64,000 nucleotides of DNA. Source: Hominisplanchenecus_A murintestinalis (lineage in GTDB: Bacteria > Bacillota > Clostridia > Lachnospirales > Lachnospiraceae). The position numbers were made by a program, and so were the translations under genes. Below the pieces are notes generated by a model. That model searched no databases and was not told the DNA's origin. It saw only the letters and a list, made by a program, of their open reading frames with translations. This document shows, in pieces, positions 24,340-32,920 of the stretch. The first letter of the stretch is position 1, and every line of letters begins with the position of its first letter. The stretch lies in assembly GCF_943193015.1 (NCBI RefSeq), contig NZ_CALPCM010000002.1:104534-168533 (forward strand), in the 5' to 3' direction.

Positions 24340-24732
24340 ATGATAAACATAATACTACACGACGTCGGACGTTATGCCGGAGTGAGTTCAGAAAAACATC
24401 TGATAGACGGTTATCGTTATTGCATAGAGCGAGGATGGGAAAAAGCAGCGCAGATATGTATTTCTCATGCGTTTATGATTCAGGGTATTAACACTTCTAT
24501 TGGTGAATTTGACATAAGCGACGATGCTTACCTGTTTATGGAGGAATTTATTGCAAATGCCGTTTATGACGATTATGACCGCTTAGTACAGCTGTGTGAC
24601 GCTCTGGCTATGCCAACAGGCTTTTGCCTTTTAGAAAAAAGATTTGTAGACGTAACTATCCGGTATGGCATCCATCCTGCTACGGTAGAGAGAAGGGAGA
24701 CAGTTTCCTTGCGGACTGTCTCCCCCGTTTAA
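24340..24732 (+). pseudogene. Remnant of an HD-domain phosphohydrolase gene
   Basis: 130 codons remain. The chain opens abruptly at the HD motif (I-L-H-D-V-G-R-Y, residues 5-12) and continues with the typical HLIDGYRYC and GWEKAAQICISHAF segments. It lacks the N-terminal helices carrying the first metal-binding His of the HD fold. There is no ribosome site. The last dozen codons run into the terminator hairpin, so the original C-terminus also seems lost. Most likely a decayed gene truncated at both ends; a short leaderless product is less likely. Confidence 0.6.
24695..24724. terminator. Bidirectional terminator near the end of pgi
   Basis: GGGAGACAGT (24695-24704) pairs with ACTGTCTCCC (24715-24724) around a 10-base loop, between the HD remnant and the convergent pgi gene. 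Confidence 0.75.
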
Positions 24733-24735
24733 TTT

Positions 24736-26085
24736 TTATAATCTCTTTAACAGCTCTTCTCTCTCTGCTTCGTAGCCCGGCTTTCCAAGCAGGGCAAACA
24801 TATTTTTCTTATAACTCTCAACTCCCGGCTGATTGAACGGATTCACACCCAGGAGATAGCCGCTGACGCCGCAGGCAAACTCGAAGAAATAGAACAGCTC
24901 ACCTAAATAGTACTCATTCTGTTCCGGGATGTTTACGACCAGGTTCGGCACGTTTCCATCCGTATGTGCAAGAATGGTTCCGTTCATAGCACTCTTGTTT
25001 ACAAAATCAACCGTTTTTCCTGCCAGATAATTCAGGCCATCCAAATCTGACGGCTCCTCACCGATAACCAGCTCACACCGTGGTTTTTCCACGTTCATTA
25101 CGGTCTCAAACATGATACGGCTTCCGTCCTGAATGAACTGTCCCATAGAATGAAGGTCTGTAGTAAGGTCTACAGATGCAGGGAAAATACCCTTCTGATC
25201 TTTTCCTTCGGACTCACCGTATAACTGTTTCCACCACTCGGATACATAGTGCAGGCTCGGCTCATAGTTCGCCAATATCTCAACTAATTTGCCTTTTCTG
25301 AGCAGGATATTACGGACTGCCGCATATTTTAATGCGTCGTTTTCTGCAAAGTCAGCTTCCATAGCACGTTTTCTTCCGGCTGCCGCGCCTTCCATAAGCT
25401 TCGTGATGTCAGCCCCGCTGACTGCGATTGGAAGAAGCCCCACTGCGGTCAGTACAGAAAATCTTCCGCCTACATCGTCCGGCACTACAAAACTTTCATA
25501 GCCTTCCTCTGTCGCCAGATTCTTTAAGGCTCCCCTTGCCTTGTCGGTAGTCGCATAGATTCTCTTTGCTGCCTCTTCTTTTCCATATTTCTTCTCCAGC
25601 ATGTCCTTGAAGATACGGAAAGCAATCGCCGGTTCCGTGGTAGTTCCCGACTTTGATATGATATTAACAGAATAATCCCTGTCCCCGATGACATCGATTA
25701 ACTGCGCTAAATAAGTGCTGCTGATGCTGTTTCCTACAAAGTATATTTCCGGCGTCTTGCGGATTTCTTTCGAAACCATATTGTAAAAGCCGTGACGCAG
25801 GAATTCAATCGCTGCCCTCGCTCCCAGATAGGAGCCGCCAATGCCGATTACCACCAGCACCTCGCTGTCCGATTTAATTTTTTCAGCAGCTTTCTGAATC
25901 CTGCCAAACTCTTCTTTATCATAATCTACAGGCAAATCAATCCATCCCAGGAAATCATTTCCTGCCCCTGTCCTGCTTACCAGGACTTCTCTGGCATCCT
26001 GTACCAGTTTTTCCATCGGCGCTATCTCGTTCTCACCGATAAAACCTATTGCCTTTGAATAGTCAAATGTAATTTTCTCTGCCAT
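24736..26085 (-). CDS. pgi: Glucose-6-phosphate isomerase
   Basis: 449 residues, the Firmicutes-length PGI. It interconverts glucose 6-phosphate and fructose 6-phosphate in the cytoplasm. Two SIS domains are visible: GIGGSYLGARAA (first phosphate-binding loop region), SKSGTTTEPAIAFR and VGGRFSVLTAVGLLP. These match the PGI signatures, and the conserved active-site Glu/His regions follow. Start 26085 (MAEKITF) lies 8 bases after AGGAG; a GTG nine bases earlier is too close to that site. Monocistronic by layout. Confidence 0.97.
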   Translation of the reverse strand: MAEKITFDYSKAIGFIGENEIAPMEKLVQDAREVLVSRTGAGNDFLGWIDLPVDYDKEEFGRIQKAAEKIKSDSEVLVVIGIGGSYLGARAAIEFLRHGFYNMVSKEIRKTPEIYFVGNSISSTYLAQLIDVIGDRDYSVNIISKSGTTTEPAIAFRIFKDMLEKKYGKEEAAKRIYATTDKARGALKNLATEEGYESFVVPDDVGGRFSVLTAVGLLPIAVSGADITKLMEGAAAGRKRAMEADFAENDALKYAAVRNILLRKGKLVEILANYEPSLHYVSEWWKQLYGESEGKDQKGIFPASVDLTTDLHSMGQFIQDGSRIMFETVMNVEKPRCELVIGEEPSDLDGLNYLAGKTVDFVNKSAMNGTILAHTDGNVPNLVVNIPEQNEYYLGELFYFFEFACGVSGYLLGVNPFNQPGVESYKKNMFALLGKPGYEAEREELLKRL

Positions 26086-26185
26086 TTCAAACACTCCTCT
26101 TTCTTGTTCTTTTTACCGGCATCTTAAAAACTGCCTGTATTCATCCCTCATTCTAGCAAACTTACATCATATTATCAAGACATAA

Positions 26186-26989
26186 TCACAGAAATTCTTT
26201 CAGCACCTCGCGGATAACTCTTTCCTGTTCTGCGGGATCCATCTGTTGTAAAATTTCTGTATTCCTCTTGCGGCTGCCCTCAGCCGCTGCCGTCTCTGCG
26301 GCGCCTTCCTTAAGCTTCGCCAGATTTTCTTTTAGTTCACGCTTGTCCCTCTGGGCTTTCGTCTCCATAGATTTTCCCCGTTTCTTTTTCTCCGCAGAAG
26401 CTCTTATTGGGAAAGGTTTTCTTTCCGGTTTCACTTCCTCTTTTACAGCCTCTGTACGCTGTTCAGGCAAGTCTGCCGCCTGTATTGTCTGCGCGCTGCT
26501 GCCGGAAAACAAGCTTCGGAGCCCAGTCTCCAGATACTTTCTCCGATATCCCGTATCCGTAACCCCATATGCCCCCGCAATCAAAAGCGCGGATGCCAGT
26601 ACCGCCCACAAATAATTCTGTCTTATCTCCTCTGCCAGCTGCAGAGTTCCGGCAAAATACCATCCCACGGCTCCCACAACTGCACACAGCACAAATACTG
26701 CGCCTCCCATCCGCCTCCAGGTATGCAGGTTCATACCTAAAAATTTATATTCCATTAAACTCTTCTGAATAAAAATGTTCACATTATCTGTTCCTGATTG
26801 TATCCGTTTATAAACATTATATTTTTGTTTCAGGTGCTTTACATATTTTCCCTTGGCAAACGCCGGTTTTTCCATATCGTGGATAAGCTTATCATATACG
26901 ATCCGCAGGATAATCTGGCTGGCCACCCCCCAGATACCCAGAACCGCTATTCCGTAGAGTAAAACGTTTTGCTGCATAATTTCTAACAT
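26186..26989 (-). CDS. Membrane protein of unknown function with charged cytoplasmic tail
   Basis: 267 residues from the chosen start. One N-terminal hydrophobic segment (about 9-30), a basic loop containing KGKYVKHLKQKYNVYKRIQ, and two adjacent membrane helices (about 92-140) come before a long Lys/Glu-rich C-terminal tail with coiled-coil character. I recognise the layout as common in Lachnospiraceae but know no function. Start 26989 (MLEIMQQ) follows a GGGGGAAG site. An ATG at 27052 with a weaker GAGG site would add 21 basic residues and remains possible. Confidence 0.75.
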   Translation of the reverse strand: MLEIMQQNVLLYGIAVLGIWGVASQIILRIVYDKLIHDMEKPAFAKGKYVKHLKQKYNVYKRIQSGTDNVNIFIQKSLMEYKFLGMNLHTWRRMGGAVFVLCAVVGAVGWYFAGTLQLAEEIRQNYLWAVLASALLIAGAYGVTDTGYRRKYLETGLRSLFSGSSAQTIQAADLPEQRTEAVKEEVKPERKPFPIRASAEKKKRGKSMETKAQRDKRELKENLAKLKEGAAETAAAEGSRKRNTEILQQMDPAEQERVIREVLKEFL

Positions 26990-27375
26990 AGATCTTCCCC
27001 CTTTTTTGCCGCTGCCTGTAACCCCAGGCCGCTTCGCTTTTTTCACCGCCATTATAGCCTCAGATTTTCCATTTGCAAAGTAAAATCGTCCGACAAAAAC
27101 AGCCTGAAAACCTCGGTTTTTCGGGTATTTTCTCCCATGAACCCCATCGAAACAGGAAGATTCATGTTCTACTTTAAGAGGGTAAGAAACCTCTGCTTCT
27201 TATGAAGCCGCATGGTTTGCGGACAAAAATCGTTCTTCAAACTCTGCCGCCTGAACAGGTCCGCGCACTGTCTGTCGAAATTTCTTATGTTCATAAATAT
27301 TCTTAAGTCCGCCTGCAAAGATATAAAATAAGATAGAGACGGGTAAATCTGCACGATTTTACCCGCCTCCGTAAA
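26990..27375. other. Intergenic region with several hairpins, no supported gene
   Basis: About 390 bases between murA and the membrane-protein gene (about 320 if the latter starts at 27052). I see no coding frame with a ribosome site. Short inverted repeats are present: CATGAA/TTCATG arms around 27139-27169 and AAAACC/GGTTTT near 27110-27122. The murA terminator is at the right end. A small structured RNA on the minus strand is possible, but I match it to no known family. Confidence 0.5.
27339..27365 (-). terminator. Terminator after murA
   Basis: GGGTAAAT at 27341-27348 pairs with ATTTTACCC at 27356-27364 region; on the minus strand a T-rich stretch follows. Confidence 0.6.
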
Positions 27376-28668
27376 TTATACTACTTTGAATTTAAATTTC
27401 TGAATTTCTTTCTCGCTGGTTACTTTTTCAATCTCCGCCCCAAGCCCTCGCAGCTTGGCATCAAAATTCTCATATCCCCGCTGAATATACACGATATCGT
27501 CTACAATCGTAATCCCTTCTGCCGCCAGACCTGCAATCACAAGCGCGGCTCCTGCTCTCAAATCCGGCGCACTTACCTGTGCCCCTGTGAGCTTATCTAC
27601 TCCTGTAATAATTGCTGTATTCCCCTCAACCTTTACCATACCTCCCATCCGGACAAGTTCGGCAACATATTTAAAACGGTTTTCGAAAATACTCTCCGTC
27701 ACAATACTTGTTCCCGATGCCAGAGAAAGCGCCACGCCAATCTGCGGCTGCATATCCGTGGGATATCCGGGGTAAGGCTGCGTCTTTACATGTGTATTCA
27801 GCAAACGTTTCGACGCCACTACCCGGACTGCATCATCAAATTCCTCTACTTCACACCCAATCTCTTCCAACTTCGCCGTAGTGGCTTCTAAATGCTTTGG
27901 TATCACGTTCTTCACCATCACATCACCCTTTGTTGCTGCCGCTGCAAACATAAAGGTTCCTGCTTCTATCTGATCTGGAATAATCGAATATTCCGTCTTG
28001 TGAAGCTTCTCAACGCCCCGGATACGGATGACATCTGTTCCCGCACCTTTGATATTCGCTCCCATGCTGTTCAGGAAGTTTGCCACATCTACCACGTGAG
28101 GCTCCCTTGCCGCATTTTCAATAATCGTACGTCCTTCCGCCATAGACGCCGCCATCATGATATTGATGGTTGCCCCTACGGAAACAGTATCCAGGAATAT
28201 ATGGCTGCCTTGCAGCTTCTCAGCCTGCGCCACAATCGAACCATTCTGAATACGTACTTCCGCTCCAAGAGCCTTAAATCCTTTCAGATGCAGGTCAATC
28301 GGCCTGCTGCCAATATTGCACCCGCCCGGAAGCGGAACTTCTGCCTTTTTATATTTTCCCAAAAGCGCTCCCAGCAGATAATAAGAAGCCCTGATTTTCT
28401 TTATATATTCATACTCAACGCTTACATCGCCAATCATCGAACCGTTGATAGCCACTTTTCCTTTTTCAATCTTATCTACCCGTGCACCAATTCCGCTGAT
28501 AGCTTCCAGCAGAACCTTAATATCCTGCACCTCCGGAAGATTCTCCAGTATTACCGTCTCGTCTGTCATAATGGCTGCTGCCAAAATCCCCAGCGCTGCA
28601 TTCTTAGCACCGCCAATCTCCACTTCACCGACTAATGGGTTTCCACCCCTTATTATATACTGTTCCAT
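27376..28668 (-). CDS. murA: UDP-N-acetylglucosamine 1-carboxyvinyltransferase MurA
   Basis: 430 residues. First committed step of peptidoglycan synthesis: transfer of enolpyruvate from PEP to UDP-GlcNAc. The N-terminus has the conserved GGAKNAALG (about 19-27). The catalytic Cys is C117 in the motif PGGCNIGSRPIDLH, so the enzyme should be of the fosfomycin-sensitive type (inference from the Cys). Start 28668 (MEQYIIRGG) follows GAGGTG by 5 bases; an upstream in-frame ATG adds residues unlike the family. The gene stands alone with its terminator. Confidence 0.97.
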   Translation of the reverse strand: MEQYIIRGGNPLVGEVEIGGAKNAALGILAAAIMTDETVILENLPEVQDIKVLLEAISGIGARVDKIEKGKVAINGSMIGDVSVEYEYIKKIRASYYLLGALLGKYKKAEVPLPGGCNIGSRPIDLHLKGFKALGAEVRIQNGSIVAQAEKLQGSHIFLDTVSVGATINIMMAASMAEGRTIIENAAREPHVVDVANFLNSMGANIKGAGTDVIRIRGVEKLHKTEYSIIPDQIEAGTFMFAAAATKGDVMVKNVIPKHLEATTAKLEEIGCEVEEFDDAVRVVASKRLLNTHVKTQPYPGYPTDMQPQIGVALSLASGTSIVTESIFENRFKYVAELVRMGGMVKVEGNTAIITGVDKLTGAQVSAPDLRAGAALVIAGLAAEGITIVDDIVYIQRGYENFDAKLRGLGAEIEKVTSEKEIQKFKFKVV

Positions 28669-28924
28669 AGTACACCTCAAATTCATACTCGCAACAGCCC
28701 TGCCCATATGATGCCTCTCCCTCCATGCCAATGCAGAAAACCGCTGTCCTTATTTTATACTACCCAAACTTCCCGGAGATTGTTTCCCATATTTATAGTG
28801 TCTCCCCTTACACTTTTTCAGCCATTCCAAATGCCTGCCCTGCAGGTGTCTGATTCATTGCATCCGCCTATATTATATCACATTCTTTACTTTTGTAAAT
28901 AAAAATTAAGAATTTGGTAATGCT
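28669..28924. other. Intergenic region before murA, no supported gene
   Basis: About 250 AT-rich bases upstream of murA, probably holding its promoter. I found no unambiguous -35/-10 pair and no RNA gene. Confidence 0.4.
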
Positions 28925-29035
28925 CTATAATTTTTTCCAATCAAACCAGGGCTTTTTTGGCGTTTCTCCTACCTCTGTCCCCTCGCCGCCTGTGATAATA
29001 TCAGTACGCAGCAGTTTGTTTTCAGAGAAAAACAC
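28925..29035 (-). CDS. Possible 36-residue small protein
   Basis: A GTG-initiated frame whose product is polar and well composed: an acidic Gly/Thr centre (TGGEGTEVGETP) then KKPWFDWKKL at the end. The composition looks like real protein rather than random translation. The ribosome site is weak (GAAAG), and an in-frame stop lies a short way upstream, so it cannot be much longer. Possibly a conserved small protein or the tail of a lost gene. No function can be given. Confidence 0.35.
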   Translation of the reverse strand: MFFSENKLLRTDIITGGEGTEVGETPKKPWFDWKKL

Positions 29036-29092
29036 ATTTCTTTCAACTGCCCGGCATACCTATAGAACAACAAATATTATAGTTGGTAGCCT

Positions 29093-30850
29093 ATGCTTAA
29101 AGACAAACGTTCTCTTATCCTCAGGCTCCTGCTGATTCCTGCTGCTCTGCTGCTTGTGCTCTCCATCCGTTTTTACAGAGATAACAAGGAGTTCACAGAC
29201 TTTACCGGCGAAATGTTCCGCAGTGAAATCACAGGCAATACCCTGAACCTTCATTACACCCTATCAAACCCGAAATCTTTCGGTATTGAAGATTATCCCA
29301 TTACTTTGGGAGACGCTGCGCCGGATTCTCTTGCCCAGGGAATTTCCACATTGGAAAATTACCGAAATTCCCTGTCCCAAATATCCCGCAAGAGCCTTTC
29401 AGACAAAAACAAACTGACCTACGACATTCTGTCTTCTTATCTGGATATCCAACATCAGGGCAAGGATTACGCACTCTACTCTGAGCCTCTCGGTCCTACG
29501 ATTGGCACACAGGCACAGCTTCCGGTTCTTCTTGCCGAGTACGGTTTCCGAAGCGCGGAAGATGTCAAAGAATATCTAACGCTGATATCCCAGATGGACA
29601 CCTACTATGCTTCTATCCTGGATTTCGAAAAAGCAAAATCAGAAGCCGGGCTTTTTATGAGCGACCGCGCCGCTGATAATATTATTTCACAATGCAGGGC
29701 TTTTATTGACGCAGATGAAAATTTCCTGCTTCCAATTTTTGATGAAAATATTGAAGCTATGGAATGTTTCTCTAAACCGCAAAAAGACAGTTTAAAAGCA
29801 AAACACAAAAAACTTGTAAAAAACCATGTAATTCCCGCCTACCAGCTCCTGATTAACGGGCTAACCGCGCTGAAAGGTACCGGAAAGAATTCTGGAGGAC
29901 TGGCATATTTTGAACATGGAAAAGAATATTACGAATACCTTGTAAAAGACACTACCGGATGTTATGACTCCATTGCCGAAATCGAAAACCGTATTAAGGA
30001 GCAGCTTTTGGCAGACTTCCGGGAGCTTCAAGAACTTATTGCCGCACACCCTGAAATATTCAGTTCTTCCGCTGCCGGCAATACCGCCGAGCCGACGGAT
30101 ATCCTGAAAGAACTTCAGCAAAAATGTATCGAGGACTTTCCGGCTCCTCCTTCCGTATCCTGTGATGTAAAATACGTACATAAATCACTGGAGGATTTTT
30201 TAAGCCCGGCATTTTACCTCACGCCTCCCGTGGATAACCTTTCTTCTAATGTTATATACATCAACAACATTTCCGGCTATTCTCCGCTGGAACTATACAC
30301 CACCCTCGCCCATGAGGGGTATCCGGGACACCTTTACCAGACCGTTTACTCTGGCAGCGTTCCTTCTAACGAAGTCCGCAGTATCCTGAATTTTGGAGGC
30401 TATGTGGAAGGGTGGGCCACTTATGTAGAAATGTATTCTTACTCAACTGCAAATGTAGACTCTGTCACCGCAGATTTGAACCGTCTCAACCGCTCTATTA
30501 TCCTTGGAATTTCCAGCGCCCTTGATATTGCCATCCACTATCGCGGCTGTACACGTGAACAGGCGGAAGCATATCTTTCAAAAGTAGGTTTTCAGAGCGC
30601 CGCTGCCGCAGATTCTCTCTATGACATGATTATTGAGGCTCCTGCCAATTATCTCAAATATTATGTAGGCTATCTCTGTTTCATGGACTTGCGGGATGCA
30701 GTGAAAGAACAGCAGGGCGAAGATTTCACCCTCAAAGAATTTCATAAAGATGTGCTCGAAATCGGACCTGCGCCTTTTTCCGTCCTGGAACAATATCTCC
30801 TCCAGACATCGGAGACAGAAACTGCTTCTACACAGGAGCCAGTTTCCTGA
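29093..30850 (+). CDS. DUF885 family zinc-peptidase-like protein, membrane anchored
   Basis: 585 residues. One N-terminal hydrophobic segment (about 8-24) acts as a signal anchor. The rest is a long helical domain of the DUF885 family, related to the gluzincin fold. The metal-binding helix is HEGYPGH (around residue 406), the HExxxGH variant of this family. The downstream Glu lies in GGYVEGWATYVE. The protein probably faces outside the cell and cleaves peptides or a peptide-like bond; family members lack a firmly assigned substrate. The ribosome site is poor. It is followed by a GC-rich hairpin. Confidence 0.9.
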   Translation: MLKDKRSLILRLLLIPAALLLVLSIRFYRDNKEFTDFTGEMFRSEITGNTLNLHYTLSNPKSFGIEDYPITLGDAAPDSLAQGISTLENYRNSLSQISRKSLSDKNKLTYDILSSYLDIQHQGKDYALYSEPLGPTIGTQAQLPVLLAEYGFRSAEDVKEYLTLISQMDTYYASILDFEKAKSEAGLFMSDRAADNIISQCRAFIDADENFLLPIFDENIEAMECFSKPQKDSLKAKHKKLVKNHVIPAYQLLINGLTALKGTGKNSGGLAYFEHGKEYYEYLVKDTTGCYDSIAEIENRIKEQLLADFRELQELIAAHPEIFSSSAAGNTAEPTDILKELQQKCIEDFPAPPSVSCDVKYVHKSLEDFLSPAFYLTPPVDNLSSNVIYINNISGYSPLELYTTLAHEGYPGHLYQTVYSGSVPSNEVRSILNFGGYVEGWATYVEMYSYSTANVDSVTADLNRLNRSIILGISSALDIAIHYRGCTREQAEAYLSKVGFQSAAAADSLYDMIIEAPANYLKYYVGYLCFMDLRDAVKEQQGEDFTLKEFHKDVLEIGPAPFSVLEQYLLQTSETETASTQEPVS

Positions 30851-30856
30851 TTCTCA

Positions 30857-30894
30857 GCCGCCTCCCCCTTCTTTCCACAGAAGAGGGAGGCGGC
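30857..30894 (+). terminator. GC-rich hairpin after the DUF885 gene
   Basis: GCCGCCTCCC (30857-30866) pairs with GGGAGGCGGC (30885-30894). Little U run follows; it lies between convergent genes. Confidence 0.6.
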
Positions 30895-30901
30895 TGCCTG
30901 T

Positions 30902-31060
30902 TTATGCTTCTACAAAGACTTCTTTTCCCATTCCGCAGATTGGGCATACCCAATCCTCCGGAATGTCCTCAAAAGCCGTTCCCGGAGCGATTCCGTTATC
31001 CGGATCGCCTGCCTCCGGATCATACTCATAGCCGCATGGTTCACAAACATACTTTTTCAT
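30902..31060 (-). CDS. Rubredoxin
   Basis: 52 residues, the standard rubredoxin size, with the four iron ligands as two CxxC pairs: Cys 6 and 9 (CEPCGY) and Cys 39 and 42 (CPICG). Aromatic core residues Tyr 4, Tyr 11, Tyr 13 and Trp 37 are present. Rubredoxin carries single electrons in the cytoplasm of anaerobes, often to peroxide- or superoxide-reducing enzymes. It lies 34 bases after the beta-CASP nuclease gene on the same strand and may share its transcript. The AAAGG ribosome site is weak but present. Confidence 0.95.
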   Translation of the reverse strand: MKKYVCEPCGYEYDPEAGDPDNGIAPGTAFEDIPEDWVCPICGMGKEVFVEA

Positions 31061-31094
31061 TTCACTTTACCTTTCCTTTCTTTTTTTCTATAGC

Positions 31095-32708
31095 TTAACG
31101 ATCCCATTTATCGCAAAGCGCATTAATTTGGTCGGCAAATTTTGCCAAATCTTTATTTGCTCCGCCTTCATTATGGCGGATAACTGTAAGCAGACGCTGA
31201 CCGGCTGCCCACAGCCTTGTAAATATTGTGTTTCCTCTGGTTTCCTTAGGAAGCTTCGTCAATACTTTCTTCTTTGCTTTTACCGGCTGTCCTTCTTCTA
31301 TGCATTTATTCGCCGCAAGGTCATAGACTGCGCCGCTGTAAGGCGCTTCTGCCTTCATTCCCAGCTCATTTCTAAGACGCTGTGCAAAATGCTCACACAC
31401 TTTATCTTCGCCATGAACCACAAAAACTTTATCAGGCTTTGTTTTAAATGCCTGAATCCACTCCAATAGACCCTCATTGTCCGCATGTCCGCTTACACCG
31501 GCAAGCCTGCGTATCTGTGCGCATACCTCGATTTCCTCTCCAAAGAGCTTTACCCTGGACGCGCCCTCTAAAAGCGCCCTCCCCAATGAACCATGAGCCT
31601 GATATCCTACAAACAGCACCGTACATTCCGGCCTCCACAGGTTATGCTTCAAATGATGTTTAATCCGGCCTGCCTCGCACATGCCGCTGGCGGATATAAT
31701 CACCTTTGGCTTCATATCAAAATTAATCATTTTTGACTCATCGCTTGTAACAGAAGTCCTCAGCCCCGTAAATCCAATTGGATTAATGCCTTTCTCCACA
31801 AGCTCCATCGCCTCTTCATCAAAATCATCATACATATGCTCCATGAAAATACGGGTAGCCTCAATTGCCAGCGGACTGTCCACATACACCTCAAAATCCC
31901 CATGATTCCTAATCAGATGTCTCTCCTTAATCTCCCGGATAAAGTAAAGCATTTCCTGCGTCCTGCCTACAGCAAACGAAGGAATCACCAGATTTCCTCC
32001 CCTGTCGAAAGTTTCCTGGATAATCTTGCTTAATTCCCCCACATAATCCGGCGCGATTCCATGACTTCTGTCGCCATAGGTAGATTCCATTACTACATAA
32101 TCAGCTTCCCGGATATACTGTGGATCACAGATTAGCGGCTGGTTCTTATTTCCGATATCTCCGGAAAATACGATTTTCTTCTCTACCCCTTCTTCCTTCA
32201 CCCATACTTCTATGGAAGAAGACCCCAGCAGATGCCCGGCGTCCACAAAGCGGATGCGCAGACCTTCTCCCAGCAGGATTTCTTTATCATATGCGCATCC
32301 CACAAAGCATTTAATCGCCCCCTCTGCATCTTCCATATCATAAAGAGGGATAAATTCTTCCTTCCCGGCACGCCTGCCTTTCCTGTTTCTCCACTCCGCT
32401 TCAAACATCTGAATATGCGCACTATCCCTAAGCATAATCTCGCATAAATCCCTTGTCGCCATAGTTGCAAAAATCTGTCCCCGGAACCCCCTCTGGTACA
32501 ACAGTGGAAGCAGTCCGGAGTGGTCAATATGGGCATGTGTCAGGAGTACCATATCAATTTCACTGCATGACACTGGAATTTCATGATTCTCATAGGTATC
32601 TTCCCCCTGTTCCATGCCGCAATCCACCAACAGCTTCTTTCCACACGCCTCCAAGTACAGGCAGCTCCCTGTAACCTCATGCGCCGCCCCTAAAAACATT
32701 AGTCTCAT
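31095..32708 (-). CDS. Metallo-beta-lactamase/beta-CASP RNA-processing nuclease
   Basis: 537 residues. The N-terminal zinc hydrolase domain contains LTHAHIDHSG (about 55-64), GHLLGSS and FSGDIG. The beta-CASP domain follows (VIPSFAVGRTQEMLY, ISASGMCEAGRI) and the chain ends with the conserved GVSGHADNEGL motif. This is the CPSF73/Ysh1-like group rather than RNase J. These enzymes cut or trim RNA in the cytoplasm. A G-rich site (GGGGGG) lies upstream of the ATG. Residues about 480-537 form a basic, variable tail. Confidence 0.93.
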   Translation of the reverse strand: MRLMFLGAAHEVTGSCLYLEACGKKLLVDCGMEQGEDTYENHEIPVSCSEIDMVLLTHAHIDHSGLLPLLYQRGFRGQIFATMATRDLCEIMLRDSAHIQMFEAEWRNRKGRRAGKEEFIPLYDMEDAEGAIKCFVGCAYDKEILLGEGLRIRFVDAGHLLGSSSIEVWVKEEGVEKKIVFSGDIGNKNQPLICDPQYIREADYVVMESTYGDRSHGIAPDYVGELSKIIQETFDRGGNLVIPSFAVGRTQEMLYFIREIKERHLIRNHGDFEVYVDSPLAIEATRIFMEHMYDDFDEEAMELVEKGINPIGFTGLRTSVTSDESKMINFDMKPKVIISASGMCEAGRIKHHLKHNLWRPECTVLFVGYQAHGSLGRALLEGASRVKLFGEEIEVCAQIRRLAGVSGHADNEGLLEWIQAFKTKPDKVFVVHGEDKVCEHFAQRLRNELGMKAEAPYSGAVYDLAANKCIEEGQPVKAKKKVLTKLPKETRGNTIFTRLWAAGQRLLTVIRHNEGGANKDLAKFADQINALCDKWDR

Positions 32709-32861
32709 CTTAAGTATCCCCCCTTTTGGCTATTCATTTAATACAGATTCCCTTAACACATTTTCTCTTTTTTTCTTTTTTATATACATATGTTCAGTCC
32801 GGTTTCCGGTTCCAGTTCCCTTTTTTCTTCTGTTTCTCTATAAAATACGCCAACTCTCTTC

Positions 32862-32889
32862 TTGACTTTTTCTTATAACAGTATAAGAT
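32862..32889 (+). promoter_or_regulatory. Promoter of murG
   Basis: TTGACT at 32862-32867, 16-base spacer, TAAGAT at 32884-32889. Confidence 0.6.
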
Positions 32890-32920
32890 TATCATAGGAT
32901 TATTGAATTGGAGGATTATT

